64,000 bases of DNA from Epidermidibacterium keratini (GCF_009834025.1 NZ_CP047156.1:496001-560000); one strand, 5' to 3'. Shown: positions 34,728 to 44,880, counted from the stretch's first letter. Notes: a model not told the origin generated them from the letters alone. Translations and numbers: made by a program.

Positions 34728-36842
34728 ATGGCTCGCGCCGAGACCGACACAGCCGGTAGCGAGCCGCAGGAGAAGTTCCAGCTCGCGCCCGCCCAACGCC
34801 GTGTCTTCGTCGGCTTGATGTTGGGCATGTTCGTCGCCTCGGTCAGCCAGACGATCGTCGGCCCCGCGATGCCGCGCATCGTCGCCGAGCTCGGCGGGAT
34901 CGACCACTACAGCTGGGTCGCCACGGCGGCCATGCTGGTCTCGGCGATCACCGTCCCGACGGTCGGCAAGCTGTCGGACATCTACGGCCGCCGGCCGTTT
35001 TACCTCGCCGGCATCCTGGTCTTCCTGACCGGCTCGCTCGTGTGCGGGCTCGCCCAGAACTTCTGGATCCTCGTCGCCGGCCGCGCCATCCAGGGCATGG
35101 GCATGGGCACGCTGATGCCGCTGTCGCAGACGATCATCGGCGACATCGTGCCCGCGCGTTTCCGCGGCAAGTACCAAGGCTTGATGGGCGCGGTTTTCGG
35201 CGTCACCTCGGTCGCAGGGCCGATCGCCGGCGGCGCGATCACCGACCAGTTCGGCTGGCGGTGGCTGTTTTACGCGACGCTGCCGATCGGGCTTATCGCG
35301 TTCTTCTTCATCATGCGGTTCCTGCATCTGGACCACACCCCGCGCAAGGTCAAGATCGACAAGGCGGGGATCGTCACGTTGAGCGTCGGGCTGGTGTGTG
35401 TGCTGCTGGCCACCTCATGGGGCGGTACGACGTACCCGTGGGGCTCGCCGATGATCCTCGGGCTGTACGTCGTGGGGTTCGCCGTACTCGTCGCGTTCGT
35501 GATGATCGAGCGCCGCGCCGAAGAACCGGTCATCCCGCTGCGCCTGTTTAGCAACTCGATCTTCGCGTGGTCGAACGTTGGCAACTTCACCGTGTCGATG
35601 CTGATGTTCGGCTCGATCATCTACATCCCGATCTATGCCCAGGGCGTCATCGGTGTCAACGCGACGAACTCCGGGCTCATCCTGATGCCGCTGATGCTTG
35701 GCTTCATCGTGCTCGGCATCGGCACCGGCATGATGATCACCCGCACCGGTCGCTACAAGGAGTTCATGCTCGCGGGTGTCGCGATCCTCGGCGTGGGCGT
35801 TTGGCTGCTGACGCGGCTGCGCTACGGCTCCACCGCGGGCGAGCTGACGGTGGCGATGGTCGTCATCGGCGTCGGACTCGGACTCGTCGTGCAGCAGTAC
35901 ACCCTCGTCATCCAAAACGCGACGGCGCGCCGGGATCTCGGTGTCGCGACGGCGTCCAGCCAGTTCTTCCGCAACGTCGGATCGACCGTGGGCATTGCGA
36001 TCTTCGGCTCGGCAATGACCGCGGGGCTGACCGGCGCGATCGCCCGATACCTGCCGCCGGGAGCCGCCGAGGCGATGCCCGAGGGTGCGACCGTCGGGGC
36101 GGGCGCCGTACTCGACCCCGCTGCGCTGGAAGGACTGCCGGCACCGGTCGTCGAGGCCGTACGACACGGGCTCGCCGACCAGATGCACATCGTGTTCTTG
36201 ATCGGCATTCCGATCGTGATCGCCGCGTTTATCGCGACGCTCATGATCCGGGTGATCCCGCTACGCGAGACGATCGCCGAGCCCGACGAGCAGCCCGGCG
36301 GCGAAATCGACTCGCTGGCGCAGACTGCCCGCTCGACCCGCGGTCTGGTGCCCGGGCTCGCTTCCGGCGATCCCGGCGAACGCACCCGAGAACGCCTGCT
36401 GGGGCTGCAGTTTCGGCGGCTCGCGGAACGTTCTCAAGAGGCCGACCACCCGTTGCTGCACGCCGCGGTGACCCAGCTCGGTGACGGCGACTTCGCGCGT
36501 GGCGTGGCGCTGTTGGAGCGGACCGCGGCGATGCTGACGACCTCCGACCCCGAGGTCATGGCCGAACAGGAGCGGTTTGCCGTCGAGGTCGCGCACCGCG
36601 CCGGCGACGGCATCCTCTCCCCCGAACTGCGCCAGGAACTGGCGGTGCGCGCGAGCGAGGGCAACGGCGGCGTACTCGATGAGATCGAGCCGACGGTCGC
36701 CGACCGCTACGAGGCCGTTGACCTGGAGAAGCTGCGCCAGGCCAGCAGCGAGCTCGTCGCCACCCTGCTCATCGACGTCGCTACCCCAGACCCCGCTGCC
36801 CCACTGAACTCAACCGCCGCGCACCCCAGATCCGAACGTTAA
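34728..36842 (+). CDS. MFS drug exporter (DHA2 family, 14 TM) with long cytoplasmic tail
   Basis: A 704-residue transporter. The first about 510 residues have the 14-helix DHA2/EmrB pattern, with VSQTIVGPAMPRIVAEL in TM1 (motif D1-like), GKLSDIYGRRPFYL (motif A) and GAVFGVTSVAGPIAGGAI (motif C). Residues about 510-704 form a hydrophilic, helix-prone tail (LLERTAAMLTTSDPEVMAEQ) that most relatives lack. It probably exports toxic compounds by proton antiport. Its stop codon TAA is created by the first unit of the 21-bp repeat array, so the end of the gene may have been set by that insertion. Confidence 0.85.
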   Translation: MARAETDTAGSEPQEKFQLAPAQRRVFVGLMLGMFVASVSQTIVGPAMPRIVAELGGIDHYSWVATAAMLVSAITVPTVGKLSDIYGRRPFYLAGILVFLTGSLVCGLAQNFWILVAGRAIQGMGMGTLMPLSQTIIGDIVPARFRGKYQGLMGAVFGVTSVAGPIAGGAITDQFGWRWLFYATLPIGLIAFFFIMRFLHLDHTPRKVKIDKAGIVTLSVGLVCVLLATSWGGTTYPWGSPMILGLYVVGFAVLVAFVMIERRAEEPVIPLRLFSNSIFAWSNVGNFTVSMLMFGSIIYIPIYAQGVIGVNATNSGLILMPLMLGFIVLGIGTGMMITRTGRYKEFMLAGVAILGVGVWLLTRLRYGSTAGELTVAMVVIGVGLGLVVQQYTLVIQNATARRDLGVATASSQFFRNVGSTVGIAIFGSAMTAGLTGAIARYLPPGAAEAMPEGATVGAGAVLDPAALEGLPAPVVEAVRHGLADQMHIVFLIGIPIVIAAFIATLMIRVIPLRETIAEPDEQPGGEIDSLAQTARSTRGLVPGLASGDPGERTRERLLGLQFRRLAERSQEADHPLLHAAVTQLGDGDFARGVALLERTAAMLTTSDPEVMAEQERFAVEVAHRAGDGILSPELRQELAVRASEGNGGVLDEIEPTVADRYEAVDLEKLRQASSELVATLLIDVATPDPAAPLNSTAAHPRSER

Positions 36843-36954
36843 TCCCGCCGATCCGAACGTTAATCCCGCCGATCCGAACGTTAATCCCGCCGATCCGAGC
36901 GTTATTTCCGCCGATCCGAGCGTTATTTCCGCCGATCCGAGAGAAGTTTCTCGC
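36829..36954 (+). repeat. Six-unit 21-bp tandem repeat array B (intergenic)
   Basis: GATCCG starts at 36829, 36850, 36871, 36892, 36913 and 36934, exactly 21 bp apart. The first three units read GATCCGAACGTTAATCC, the next two GATCCGAGCGTTATTTCC, and the sixth GATCCGAGAGAAGTT. The order and number of units match array A at 1540-1663: both start in CCAGATCCGAACGTTA or its near copy and finish with GAGAGAAGTT units. The array begins inside the last codons of the MFS gene and runs into a 50-bp palindrome. Confidence 0.93.
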
Positions 36955-36982
36955 GGATCCGCGAGGAACTTCTCTCGGATCG
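36933..36982. terminator. 50-bp near-perfect palindrome ending repeat array B
   Basis: The sixth repeat unit (CGATCCGAGAGAAGTT) is followed by the palindrome CTCGCGGATCCGCGAG and then by the inverted sixth unit (AACTTCTCTCGGATCG). Only one T/G position departs from full symmetry. It ends three bases before the stop of the convergent reductase gene and would form a very stable hairpin in RNA from either strand, so it probably terminates both genes. Confidence 0.85.
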
Positions 36983-36985
36983 CGC

Positions 36986-38032
36986 TTAGGCGGCGACGGG
37001 TACGCCGTTACCTTCGGTGACCTCTTCGCCCTTGGCGACCGGGCCGGGCGGCGTACCGTCGCCAAACGGTGAGCCGCCGAGCTCCTCACGCCCGTGCTTG
37101 GTCAGCCAGTTGCGCAGGTCCGGGCCCTTCGGCACGATCTGCGTCGGGTTGATGTCGGTGTGCACGATGTAGTAGTGCTGCTTGATCTGCACGAAGTCGA
37201 CGGTGTCACCGAAGCCCGGCGTCTGGAACAGGTCGCGCGCGTAGCCCCACAGCGCCGGCATCTCCGACAGCTTGCTGCGGTTGGCCTTGAAATGCCCGTG
37301 ATAGACGGGATCGAAGCGCACCAGCGTGGTGAAGAGGCGGATGTCGGCCTCGGTGATGTGATCGCCCATCAGGTAGCGCTGGCCCTGTAGCCGATCCTCA
37401 AGCACGTCGAGCTGGGCAAAGAGCCGGTCGTACGCCGAGTCGTAGGCGTCCTGGTCGCCCGCGAACCCGCACCGGTAGACGCCGTTGTTGACCTCGGTGT
37501 AGATGGGGCGCATGACCTCCTCCATCTCATCGCGCAGCGCCTCCGGGTAGAGGTCCGGGGCGCCGTCACGGTGAAAGCGGGTCCACTGGGTGGAGAAGTC
37601 GAGGGTGATCTGCGGGAAGTTGTTGGTCACGACGCCGCCGGAGGGTACGTCGACGATGGCCGGCACGGTGATGCCGCGCGGGTAGTCCGGGAACCGCTTG
37701 AGGTAGGCATCGCGAATCCGCGGGATCTGCAGCACCGGGTCGAGCCCGTCGGGATCGAGATCGAAGGTCCAGCTGAGCTTGTCGTGGGTGGGTCCGCAGA
37801 TCCCCATCGAGATCGCGTCCTCAAGGCCAAGTAGCCGCCGCACGATGGTGGTGCGGTGCGCCCACGGGCACGCGCGAGCGACGACCAGCCGGTAGCGCCC
37901 GGCCTCGACGGGCCACTCCGCGCCGGGCTCATCGAGGATCCGGTCCTCGATGTAGTTGGTGTCGCGGTTGAAGGACTGCCCCTTCACGCGGTAGACGCCA
38001 GCCTCGCTGTGTTCCGGGTTCTCGTTGCTCAT
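36986..38032 (-). CDS. Glutathionyl-hydroquinone reductase-like GST family protein
   Basis: A 348-residue protein of the Xi-class GST family (YqjG/EcM4 type). The catalytic cysteine is C55 in VVARACPWAHRTTIVRRLLG. Other family blocks are GICGPTHDKLSWTFD, GVVTNNFPQITLDFS, VYRCGFAGDQDAYDSAYDRL and LMGDHITEADIRLFTTLVRF. Such enzymes remove glutathione from glutathionyl-hydroquinones. Most actinobacteria use mycothiol in place of glutathione, so the natural thiol here is probably different. ATG 38032 diverges from mutA. Confidence 0.88.
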   Translation of the reverse strand: MSNENPEHSEAGVYRVKGQSFNRDTNYIEDRILDEPGAEWPVEAGRYRLVVARACPWAHRTTIVRRLLGLEDAISMGICGPTHDKLSWTFDLDPDGLDPVLQIPRIRDAYLKRFPDYPRGITVPAIVDVPSGGVVTNNFPQITLDFSTQWTRFHRDGAPDLYPEALRDEMEEVMRPIYTEVNNGVYRCGFAGDQDAYDSAYDRLFAQLDVLEDRLQGQRYLMGDHITEADIRLFTTLVRFDPVYHGHFKANRSKLSEMPALWGYARDLFQTPGFGDTVDFVQIKQHYYIVHTDINPTQIVPKGPDLRNWLTKHGREELGGSPFGDGTPPGPVAKGEEVTEGNGVPVAA

Positions 38033-38082
38033 CGGCTCACACTCCGTTCATTCGGCGTACCGTCACAGAATAGGATCGCAAA

Positions 38083-39876
38083 ATGCCCCACGAATCTAAG
38101 TTGAGCCTCGGTGCGACGCCAGCTGCGACGGCAGAGCAGTGGCAGCAGGCGGTCGCTGCGGTGCTCGTCAAGTCCAAGCGTATGGCGGAGTCGGATGATC
38201 CCGCCGACGCGCCGCAGAAACTGGCCAAGCACACGACGGACGGCATCGAAATCGCGCCGCTCGCCGGCAGCGATGTGGCGCGCGAACTGGCGAGTACGCC
38301 GACCGGCTCCGACGCGGTCCGAGGCCATCTGCAGTCGCAGGTCCCCGAGCCCGGCGACGTCCCGACATGGGATCTGCGGGTCTTCATCAGCGACCGCACC
38401 CAGCAGCCCACTGATGCCCTGGAGGGCGGCGCGGGCTCGCTGTGGCTGTCCAGTCGCGCCCTCGGGGGTGTCGGCGCCGTACTCGACGGCGTCCTGCTCG
38501 ACGTCGCGCCGGTCGTACTCGACTCGGCCGACCCCGTCGCCGACGGCACCGAGCTGATCAACGCGGCCGGCGGCGCGCTGCACCCGCACAGCAACCTCGG
38601 ACTCGACCCGACCGGTGAGCTGCTGCTGACCGGTACGCCGGCCGATGCCCAGATCGCCGAGGTCGCCGCACTGGCGCGCGATAACTCCATCCGCGGGTTC
38701 GTGATCGACGCCAGCATCGTGCACGATGCGGGCGCCGGCGAGGTGCTTGAGCTCGCGTACGCCGCCGCGGCGGGCGTGCAGCTGCTGCGCCGGCTCGACG
38801 AAGCCGGTATCGACGCCTCGCAGGCAGCCGGGCTGATCGAGTTCCGGTACGCCGCCACTGACCAGCAGTTCACCACGATCGCCAAGCTGCGCGCGGCCCG
38901 CGCGATCTGGGCGCGGATCTGCCAGGTCGCTGGCATCGACGACGACGTCCAGGCCCAGCACGCGGTCACCTCGGGCCGGATGATGACGCAGTTCGACCCG
39001 TGGACCAACCTGCTGCGCACGACAATCGCAACGTTTGCCGCCGGAGTGGGTGGGGCCGACGCGATCACCGTCCAGGAGTACGACGCCGCGCTCGGTGCGT
39101 CCGACGACTTCAGCCGCCGGATGGCGCGCAACATCTCTAACCTGCTGGTCAACGAGTCGCACATCGGGCAGGTGCACGACCCGGCAGGCGGCTCGGGCAG
39201 CATCGAGCGGCTGACCGACGATCTGGCCCGCGCGGGCTGGGCGAAGTTCACCGAGATCGAGCGAGACGGTGACATCCGCGCGTTCATCGCCGACGGCTCG
39301 CTGGCGAAGGAGCTCGACGCCGCGATCGCCCGACGCACTGAGGCGATCGCTAAGCGTGAGCAGCCGATCACCGGGATCAGCGAGTTCCCACTCGCCGACG
39401 AGACGATGCTGGCACGTGAGCCTGGTTACTCCCGGTACGCCGAGGGCGCGCTGATCCGTCCGGTGCGCGACGCCGACGGCTTCGAGCAGCTGCGCCGCGA
39501 GCCTGCCACCCGACCGGTCTTTTTGTGGCCGATCGGCCCACTCGCTGCGCACACTGCGCGCGCGACGTTTGCTGCCAACCTGCTGACGGCCGGCGGGATT
39601 CCCGTCGTACAAGGCAAAGCCGGTGCCGACTTCGACACGCTCGCCGCCGCGGCTCGTGAGGCCGGAACGAGCGTGATTTGTCTAGTCGGCAGCGATGAGG
39701 GGTATCGGACAGAGGGGCCGGCTCTCGTCAAGCAGCTGCGAGGAGTCGGTCCCGCCCACATCATCAACGCCGGCAAGCCGGTCAGCGAGATCGCTGACCT
39801 CGTCGACGACTTCATGGCGGTGCGCCAGGACGCACTGGCGTTCCTCAACCGCACCCGCACGGCCCTGGAGGATTAG
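38083..39876 (+). CDS. mutA: Methylmalonyl-CoA mutase small subunit MutA
   Basis: A 597-residue non-catalytic partner of MutB. It has the mutase TIM-barrel region ([40 protein letters not shown]) and a degenerate C-terminal cobalamin-like domain ([13 protein letters not shown]) without the DxHxxG cobalt-ligand motif, as expected for this subunit. It is the first gene of mutA-mutB-meaB, with mutB starting four bases after its stop. Confidence 0.95.
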   Translation: MPHESKLSLGATPAATAEQWQQAVAAVLVKSKRMAESDDPADAPQKLAKHTTDGIEIAPLAGSDVARELASTPTGSDAVRGHLQSQVPEPGDVPTWDLRVFISDRTQQPTDALEGGAGSLWLSSRALGGVGAVLDGVLLDVAPVVLDSADPVADGTELINAAGGALHPHSNLGLDPTGELLLTGTPADAQIAEVAALARDNSIRGFVIDASIVHDAGAGEVLELAYAAAAGVQLLRRLDEAGIDASQAAGLIEFRYAATDQQFTTIAKLRAARAIWARICQVAGIDDDVQAQHAVTSGRMMTQFDPWTNLLRTTIATFAAGVGGADAITVQEYDAALGASDDFSRRMARNISNLLVNESHIGQVHDPAGGSGSIERLTDDLARAGWAKFTEIERDGDIRAFIADGSLAKELDAAIARRTEAIAKREQPITGISEFPLADETMLAREPGYSRYAEGALIRPVRDADGFEQLRREPATRPVFLWPIGPLAAHTARATFAANLLTAGGIPVVQGKAGADFDTLAAAAREAGTSVICLVGSDEGYRTEGPALVKQLRGVGPAHIINAGKPVSEIADLVDDFMAVRQDALAFLNRTRTALED

Positions 39877-39880
39877 ACCC

Positions 39881-42049
39881 ATGACCATCAAGAGCTTTGC
39901 CGACGTCCCGTACGACGAGGCCCCTGCCCAGGCCGGGAAGCTGAGCGCCACCGACGGCGCCACCTGGGAGTCGCCTGAGGGCATCGAGATCAAGAACCTC
40001 TACACCGCGGCTGATCTTGACGGGCTCGACGGCCTCGACACGTTCCCGGGCCTGGCGCCGTTCATCCGTGGGCCCTACCCCACCATGTACAACAGCCAGC
40101 CGTGGACGGTGCGGCAGTACGCCGGCTTCTCCACCGCTGAGGAGTCCAATGCCTTCTACCGCCGCAACCTCGCGGCCGGCCAGAAGGGCCTGTCGGTGGC
40201 GTTCGACCTCGCGACCCACCGCGGCTACGACTCCGATAATCCCCGCGTCTTCGGCGACGTGGGCATGGCCGGTGTCGCGATCGACTCGATCTACGACATG
40301 CGCCAGCTCTTCGACGGCATCCCGCTGGAGAAGATGTCGGTGTCGATGACGATGAACGGCGCCGTACTCCCCATCCTCGCGCTCTATGTCGTCGCCGCCG
40401 AGGAGCAGGGTGTCAGCCCCGAGCAGCTGACCGGCACAATCCAAAACGACATCCTCAAAGAGTTCATGGTCCGCAACACCTATATCTACCCGCCGTTGCC
40501 GTCCATGCGGATCATCAGCGACATCTTCTCTTACACCGCAGCGAAGATGCCGCGCTTCAACTCGATCTCGATCTCCGGTTACCACATCCAGGAAGCCGGG
40601 GCGACGGCCGATCTCGAGCTCGCCTACACGCTCGCCGACGGTCTGGAGTACCTCCGCGCCGGTGTCGCGGCCGGCCTGGACATCGACAAGTTCGCGCCGC
40701 GGCTGTCGTTCTTCTGGGCGATCGGGATGAACTACTTCATGGAGGTCGCGAAGATGCGCGCGGCCCGCGCGCTGTGGTCGCGGATCGTCGCCGACTTCGA
40801 GCCGAAAAACCCGAAGTCGCAGTCGCTGCGCACCCACTCGCAGACCTCGGGCTGGTCGCTGACCGCGCAGGACGTCTACAACAACGTCGCGCGTACGGCG
40901 ATCGAGGCGATGGCAGCGACCGCCGGTCACACGCAGTCGCTGCACACCAACGCCCTCGACGAGGCTCTGGCGCTGCCGTCGGACTTCTCGGCACGGATCG
41001 CGCGCAACACCCAGCTGCTGCTGCAGCAGGAAGGCGGCGCCGGCGACATCATCGACCCGTGGGGCGGCTCGTACTACATCGAGCGGCTGACCCAGGAGCT
41101 CGCCGAGAAGGCCTGGGCACACATCGAGGAGGTCGAGCAGGCCGGCGGCATGGCGAAGGCGATCGACGCGGGCATCCCGAAGCTGCGCATCGAGGAAGCC
41201 GCTGCGCGCACCCAGGCGCGGATCGACTCCGGCAAGCAGGTCGTGGTCGGGATCAACACGTTTGTCCCCGAGCGCGACCAGAGCGTCGACGTACTGAAGA
41301 TCGACAACGCCAGCGTGCGGTCGCAGCAGATCGCCAAGCTGGAGCGGCTGCGCGCCGAGCGCGACGACGCCGAAGTCCAGCGAACTCTCGATGCGCTCAC
41401 CGAGGCTGCCGGACGTGAGTCGAGCTCTGATGACCTCAGCTCCAACCTGCTCGCACTTGCCATCGACGCCGCTCGCGCCAAGGCGACCGTCGGCGAGATC
41501 TCCGATGCGCTGGAGAAGGTGTTCGGGCGCCACACCGCCACAATCCGTACCATCTCTGGTGTGTACCGACAGGAGTCCGAAGGCGCACGCAACGTCGAGG
41601 CTGTGCTGGCCGCGACCGACAAGTTCGCCGAGGAAGAGGGTCGTCGCCCGCGCATCCTGGTCGCCAAGATGGGCCAGGACGGGCATGACCGCGGCCAGAA
41701 GGTGATCGTCTCGGCGTTCGCCGACATGGGTTTTGATGTCGACGTGGGCCCCCTGTTTTCCACGCCTGAGGAGGTTGCGCGGCAGGCGATCGACGCTGAC
41801 GTGCACATCGTGGGCGTCTCGTCGCTGGCTGCCGGCCACCTCACTCTGGTTCCCGCGCTGCGCGATGAACTGGCGAAGGCCGGGCGCGAGGACATCATGA
41901 TCGTCGTCGGCGGAGTCATCCCGCCCGACGACGTACCAACGCTGCTGGAGATGGGCGCCGCCGCGGTCTTCCCACCGGGGACGGTCATCGCCGACAGCGC
42001 GCTCGGGCTGCTGGAGAAGCTCTCGAAGCAGCTCGGCCACGCCGCCTGA
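39881..42049 (+). CDS. mutB: Methylmalonyl-CoA mutase large subunit MutB
   Basis: A 722-residue adenosylcobalamin enzyme interconverting methylmalonyl-CoA and succinyl-CoA. Substrate-site residues appear in [20 protein letters not shown] and [19 protein letters not shown]. The cobalamin-binding domain at the C-terminus carries [14 protein letters not shown], with the cobalt-ligating His near residue 600, plus the [12 protein letters not shown] and [11 protein letters not shown] loops. ATG 39881 follows GGAGGAT. It channels propionyl-CoA carbon to the TCA cycle or, in reverse, supplies methylmalonyl-CoA. Confidence 0.96.
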   Translation: MTIKSFADVPYDEAPAQAGKLSATDGATWESPEGIEIKNLYTAADLDGLDGLDTFPGLAPFIRGPYPTMYNSQPWTVRQYAGFSTAEESNAFYRRNLAAGQKGLSVAFDLATHRGYDSDNPRVFGDVGMAGVAIDSIYDMRQLFDGIPLEKMSVSMTMNGAVLPILALYVVAAEEQGVSPEQLTGTIQNDILKEFMVRNTYIYPPLPSMRIISDIFSYTAAKMPRFNSISISGYHIQEAGATADLELAYTLADGLEYLRAGVAAGLDIDKFAPRLSFFWAIGMNYFMEVAKMRAARALWSRIVADFEPKNPKSQSLRTHSQTSGWSLTAQDVYNNVARTAIEAMAATAGHTQSLHTNALDEALALPSDFSARIARNTQLLLQQEGGAGDIIDPWGGSYYIERLTQELAEKAWAHIEEVEQAGGMAKAIDAGIPKLRIEEAAARTQARIDSGKQVVVGINTFVPERDQSVDVLKIDNASVRSQQIAKLERLRAERDDAEVQRTLDALTEAAGRESSSDDLSSNLLALAIDAARAKATVGEISDALEKVFGRHTATIRTISGVYRQESEGARNVEAVLAATDKFAEEEGRRPRILVAKMGQDGHDRGQKVIVSAFADMGFDVDVGPLFSTPEEVARQAIDADVHIVGVSSLAAGHLTLVPALRDELAKAGREDIMIVVGGVIPPDDVPTLLEMGAAAVFPPGTVIADSALGLLEKLSKQLGHAA

Positions 42050-43044
42050 TGGCGCGCTGGCGCGACGACCCCGAGGCTGTCGCCGCGGCGGTCGGCGAAG
42101 GCGACCGATCGGCACTGGCTCAGGCGATCACGGCGATCGAGTCGACAAGTCCGAAACATCGCCCGCTGGCCCGTCGGCTGCTCGACGCGTTAGCGATACC
42201 GAGTACGCCGACCGTCCGGGTGGGCATCTCCGGCGTACCCGGCGTCGGCAAGTCGACGTTCATCGAGGCGTTTGGCCGGATGCTAACCGAGGCCGGTCAC
42301 CGGGTCGGCGTACTCGCCGTCGACCCGTCGTCGGTGCGCACCGGAGGCTCGGTGCTTGGCGACAAGACCCGGATGCCGCAGCTGTCGGTGAATCCCAACG
42401 CGTTTGTGCGCCCCTCCCCTTCCTCGGGCACACTCGGCGGCGTCGCGAAGTCGACCTCGATGGCGATGCGGGTGCTGGAGGCTGCAGGGTACGACGTGAT
42501 CCTGGTCGAGACGGTCGGCGTCGGGCAGTCCGAGACGACGGTCGCCTCGATGGTCGACACGTTCTTGCTCCTCGGGCTCGCCCGCACCGGTGACCAGCTG
42601 CAGGGCATCAAGAAGGGTGTGCTGGAGATCGCCGACGTCGTCGCGATCAACAAGGCCGACGGCGAGCACGAGCGCGCCGCCAAGGAGGCGGCACGCGAGC
42701 TGTCCGGCGCTCTGCGGATGGTGCACACCGGTCAGGGCGGATGGGTCGCACCCGTCCTGACCTGCTCCGGGCTGACCGGTCTGCGGATCGACGAGGTCTG
42801 GAAGGCCGTGCTCGGTCATCGAGAGTTCCTTGGCACCAAAGGACTTCTGGCCAAGCGCCACGAGCAGGAGTGGGAGCTCACCTGGAAGCTGGTGCGCGCC
42901 GAGCTCGAAGACCGGCTCGCCGCCAACCCCAACGTCGCGCAGGTGCGCGGACAGCTGCGGCATTCGGTGTACGCCGGCCAGACGCCGGCCGCGCGCGCTG
43001 CAGAGGAGATCCTCCGCGCCTTCGACTCCGAGAGCGCTGACTGA
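42049..43044 (+). CDS. meaB: Methylmalonyl-CoA mutase-associated GTPase MeaB
   Basis: A 331-residue G3E-family GTPase that loads and protects the cobalamin of the mutase. The P-loop is ISGVPGVGKSTFIEAFG; then VLAVDPSSVRTGGSVLGDKTR, ILVETVGVGQSE and the guanine-specificity NKAD in VVAINKADGEHERA. The start codon shares a base with the mutB stop (TGATG), so translation is coupled. Confidence 0.95.
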   Translation: MARWRDDPEAVAAAVGEGDRSALAQAITAIESTSPKHRPLARRLLDALAIPSTPTVRVGISGVPGVGKSTFIEAFGRMLTEAGHRVGVLAVDPSSVRTGGSVLGDKTRMPQLSVNPNAFVRPSPSSGTLGGVAKSTSMAMRVLEAAGYDVILVETVGVGQSETTVASMVDTFLLLGLARTGDQLQGIKKGVLEIADVVAINKADGEHERAAKEAARELSGALRMVHTGQGGWVAPVLTCSGLTGLRIDEVWKAVLGHREFLGTKGLLAKRHEQEWELTWKLVRAELEDRLAANPNVAQVRGQLRHSVYAGQTPAARAAEEILRAFDSESAD

Positions 43045-43113
43045 CCCACCCCAATCGCTGATCGACGGGCGCCGTACTCAGTGGCGGATTCTCCGGACGA
43101 TAGGGTCGGGCGC

Positions 43114-44880
43114 ATGGCTCAAACAACGGGTGACCTCTTCGAGGGCTATCGCCGCGGAGACCGGCGGCAAGGCCAGGCGTGGGACGAGATGTTCGACGTA
43201 CACGGCAAACCACGCCCGGAGTACCGCGAGATCCTGCAAGCCCTCGACCAGATGACCGATGCCGAGTTCCGCGAACGCACGGATGCGTTGGCGAGCTCCT
43301 ACCTCGCACAAGGCATCACTTTTGACTTCGCCGGCGAGGAGAAACCGTTTCCGCTGGACGCCGTCCCGAGGGTGATATCCCCGCAGGACTGGCATTATTT
43401 GGAGTCCGGCGTTGCGCAGCGCGTCCGCGTGCTGGAGGCGTTCCTGGCCGACATCTACGGCCCTGGTCGCTGCATCAAAGACGGTGTGATTCCCGCCGCG
43501 CTCATCAGCAGCTCGGCCCACTACCACCGTCAGGCTCAGGGCATTGAGTCGCCGAACGGCGTACGCGTCATGGTCGGCGGCATCGACGTGATCCGCGACG
43601 AGAAGGGCCTGTGGCGGGTCCTGGAAGACAACGTTCGCGTGCCCAGTGGCGTGTCCTACGTGATCTCCAACCGCCGCGTCATGGGCCAGACGTTGCCGGA
43701 GCTGTTCTTCAAGATGTCGGTCCGGGCGGTCGGTGACTACCCGCACAAGCTGCTACATGCCTTGCGTGCCAGCGCTCCTAACGGTATCGACGACCCGACG
43801 GTCGTCGTCCTCACTCCCGGCGTCTACAACTCGGCCTACTACGAACACACGCTGCTGGCGCGCCTGATGGGTGTCGAGCTCGTCGAGGGCCGCGACCTCT
43901 ACTGCACCGGCGGTCGGGTCATGATGCACACGACTTCCGGGCCCCGGCGGGTCGATGTCATCTACCGGCGCGTCGATGACGACTTCCTCGATCCGCTCCA
44001 GTTTCGGCCCGATTCGGTGCTCGGCGCACCCGGGCTCGTCGAGGCGGCTCGCCGCGGCAATGTCACGCTGGCCAACGCGATCGGCAACGGTGTCGCCGAT
44101 GACAAGCTCGTCTACACCTACATGCCCGATCTCATGGACTACTACCTCGGCGAGAAGCCGATCCTGCCTAACGTCGACACGTGGCGGCTGGAGGAGCCAG
44201 GAGCGCTCGAGGAGGTATTCGACCGGCTGCACGAGCTATGCGTCAAGCCCGTCGACGGCTCCGGAGGCAAGGGCCTGGTGATGGGACCGACGGCGACGAC
44301 CGAGGAGCTGGATGCCTTACGCCGCAGGCTCCGTCACGACCCACGTGGCTGGATCGCCCAGCCGGTCGTGCAGCTGTCGACGATCCCGACGCTCGTCGAG
44401 GAAGGGATCCGGCCGCGGCACGCCGACCTGCGCCCGTTCGCGGTCAACGACGGCGAAGACGTGTGGGTGCTGCCCGGTGGTCTGACCCGAGTGGCGCTTC
44501 CCGAAGGCAAGCTCGTCGTCAACTCCAGCCAAGGCGGCGGCTCGAAGGACACCTGGGTACTCAACCGCTCGGCGACGCCGGAATACGAAGAGGCCTTGGA
44601 ACCGGCCGTCGAGCGGATCGACGTCGACGCCCAGGAAGAGGCAGCTGAACGCGCGGAAGCCGAGGCTGAGCGCGAACGGGCCGAGGCTGAGCGTGATGCG
44701 CTCGGCAGCACCGACGAGTACGCCGAAGCCGACGCAGAGTCGCCACGAATCCCTCTGGAGGAGCGGCCGATCGTCGTACACCCCCAGGAGACATCGCGGC
44801 TGGACTCCGGCGAAGTAGAGCAGAACCAGCAGCAAAAACAGCAACAACAGCAGGCCGGACCGGAGGTGACGGGATGCTGA
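43114..44880 (+). CDS. Circularly permuted ATP-grasp type 2 protein with Gln-rich tail
   Basis: A 588-residue protein of the circularly permuted ATP-grasp family (WDEMFDVHGKPRPEYREIL, GIDVIRDEKGLWRVLEDNVR, VKPVDGSGGKGLVMGP, IRPRHADLRPFAVNDGEDVW). With alpha-E and transglutaminase-like neighbours it is predicted by comparative genomics to belong to a peptide-ligating or protein-modifying system; no reaction has been shown here. After about residue 500 it adds a Glu/Ala coiled coil (AEAEAERERAEAERD) and a tail EQNQQQKQQQQQAG, beyond the usual end of the family. An in-frame GTG at 43081 is the alternative start. It overlaps the next gene by seven bases. Confidence 0.85.
   Translation: MAQTTGDLFEGYRRGDRRQGQAWDEMFDVHGKPRPEYREILQALDQMTDAEFRERTDALASSYLAQGITFDFAGEEKPFPLDAVPRVISPQDWHYLESGVAQRVRVLEAFLADIYGPGRCIKDGVIPAALISSSAHYHRQAQGIESPNGVRVMVGGIDVIRDEKGLWRVLEDNVRVPSGVSYVISNRRVMGQTLPELFFKMSVRAVGDYPHKLLHALRASAPNGIDDPTVVVLTPGVYNSAYYEHTLLARLMGVELVEGRDLYCTGGRVMMHTTSGPRRVDVIYRRVDDDFLDPLQFRPDSVLGAPGLVEAARRGNVTLANAIGNGVADDKLVYTYMPDLMDYYLGEKPILPNVDTWRLEEPGALEEVFDRLHELCVKPVDGSGGKGLVMGPTATTEELDALRRRLRHDPRGWIAQPVVQLSTIPTLVEEGIRPRHADLRPFAVNDGEDVWVLPGGLTRVALPEGKLVVNSSQGGGSKDTWVLNRSATPEYEEALEPAVERIDVDAQEEAAERAEAEAERERAEAERDALGSTDEYAEADAESPRIPLEERPIVVHPQETSRLDSGEVEQNQQQKQQQQQAGPEVTGC

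Noticed and set aside
36829-36954. CRISPR array
   Set aside because: Units are contiguous and 21 bp long with no variable spacers, and no cas genes are nearby.
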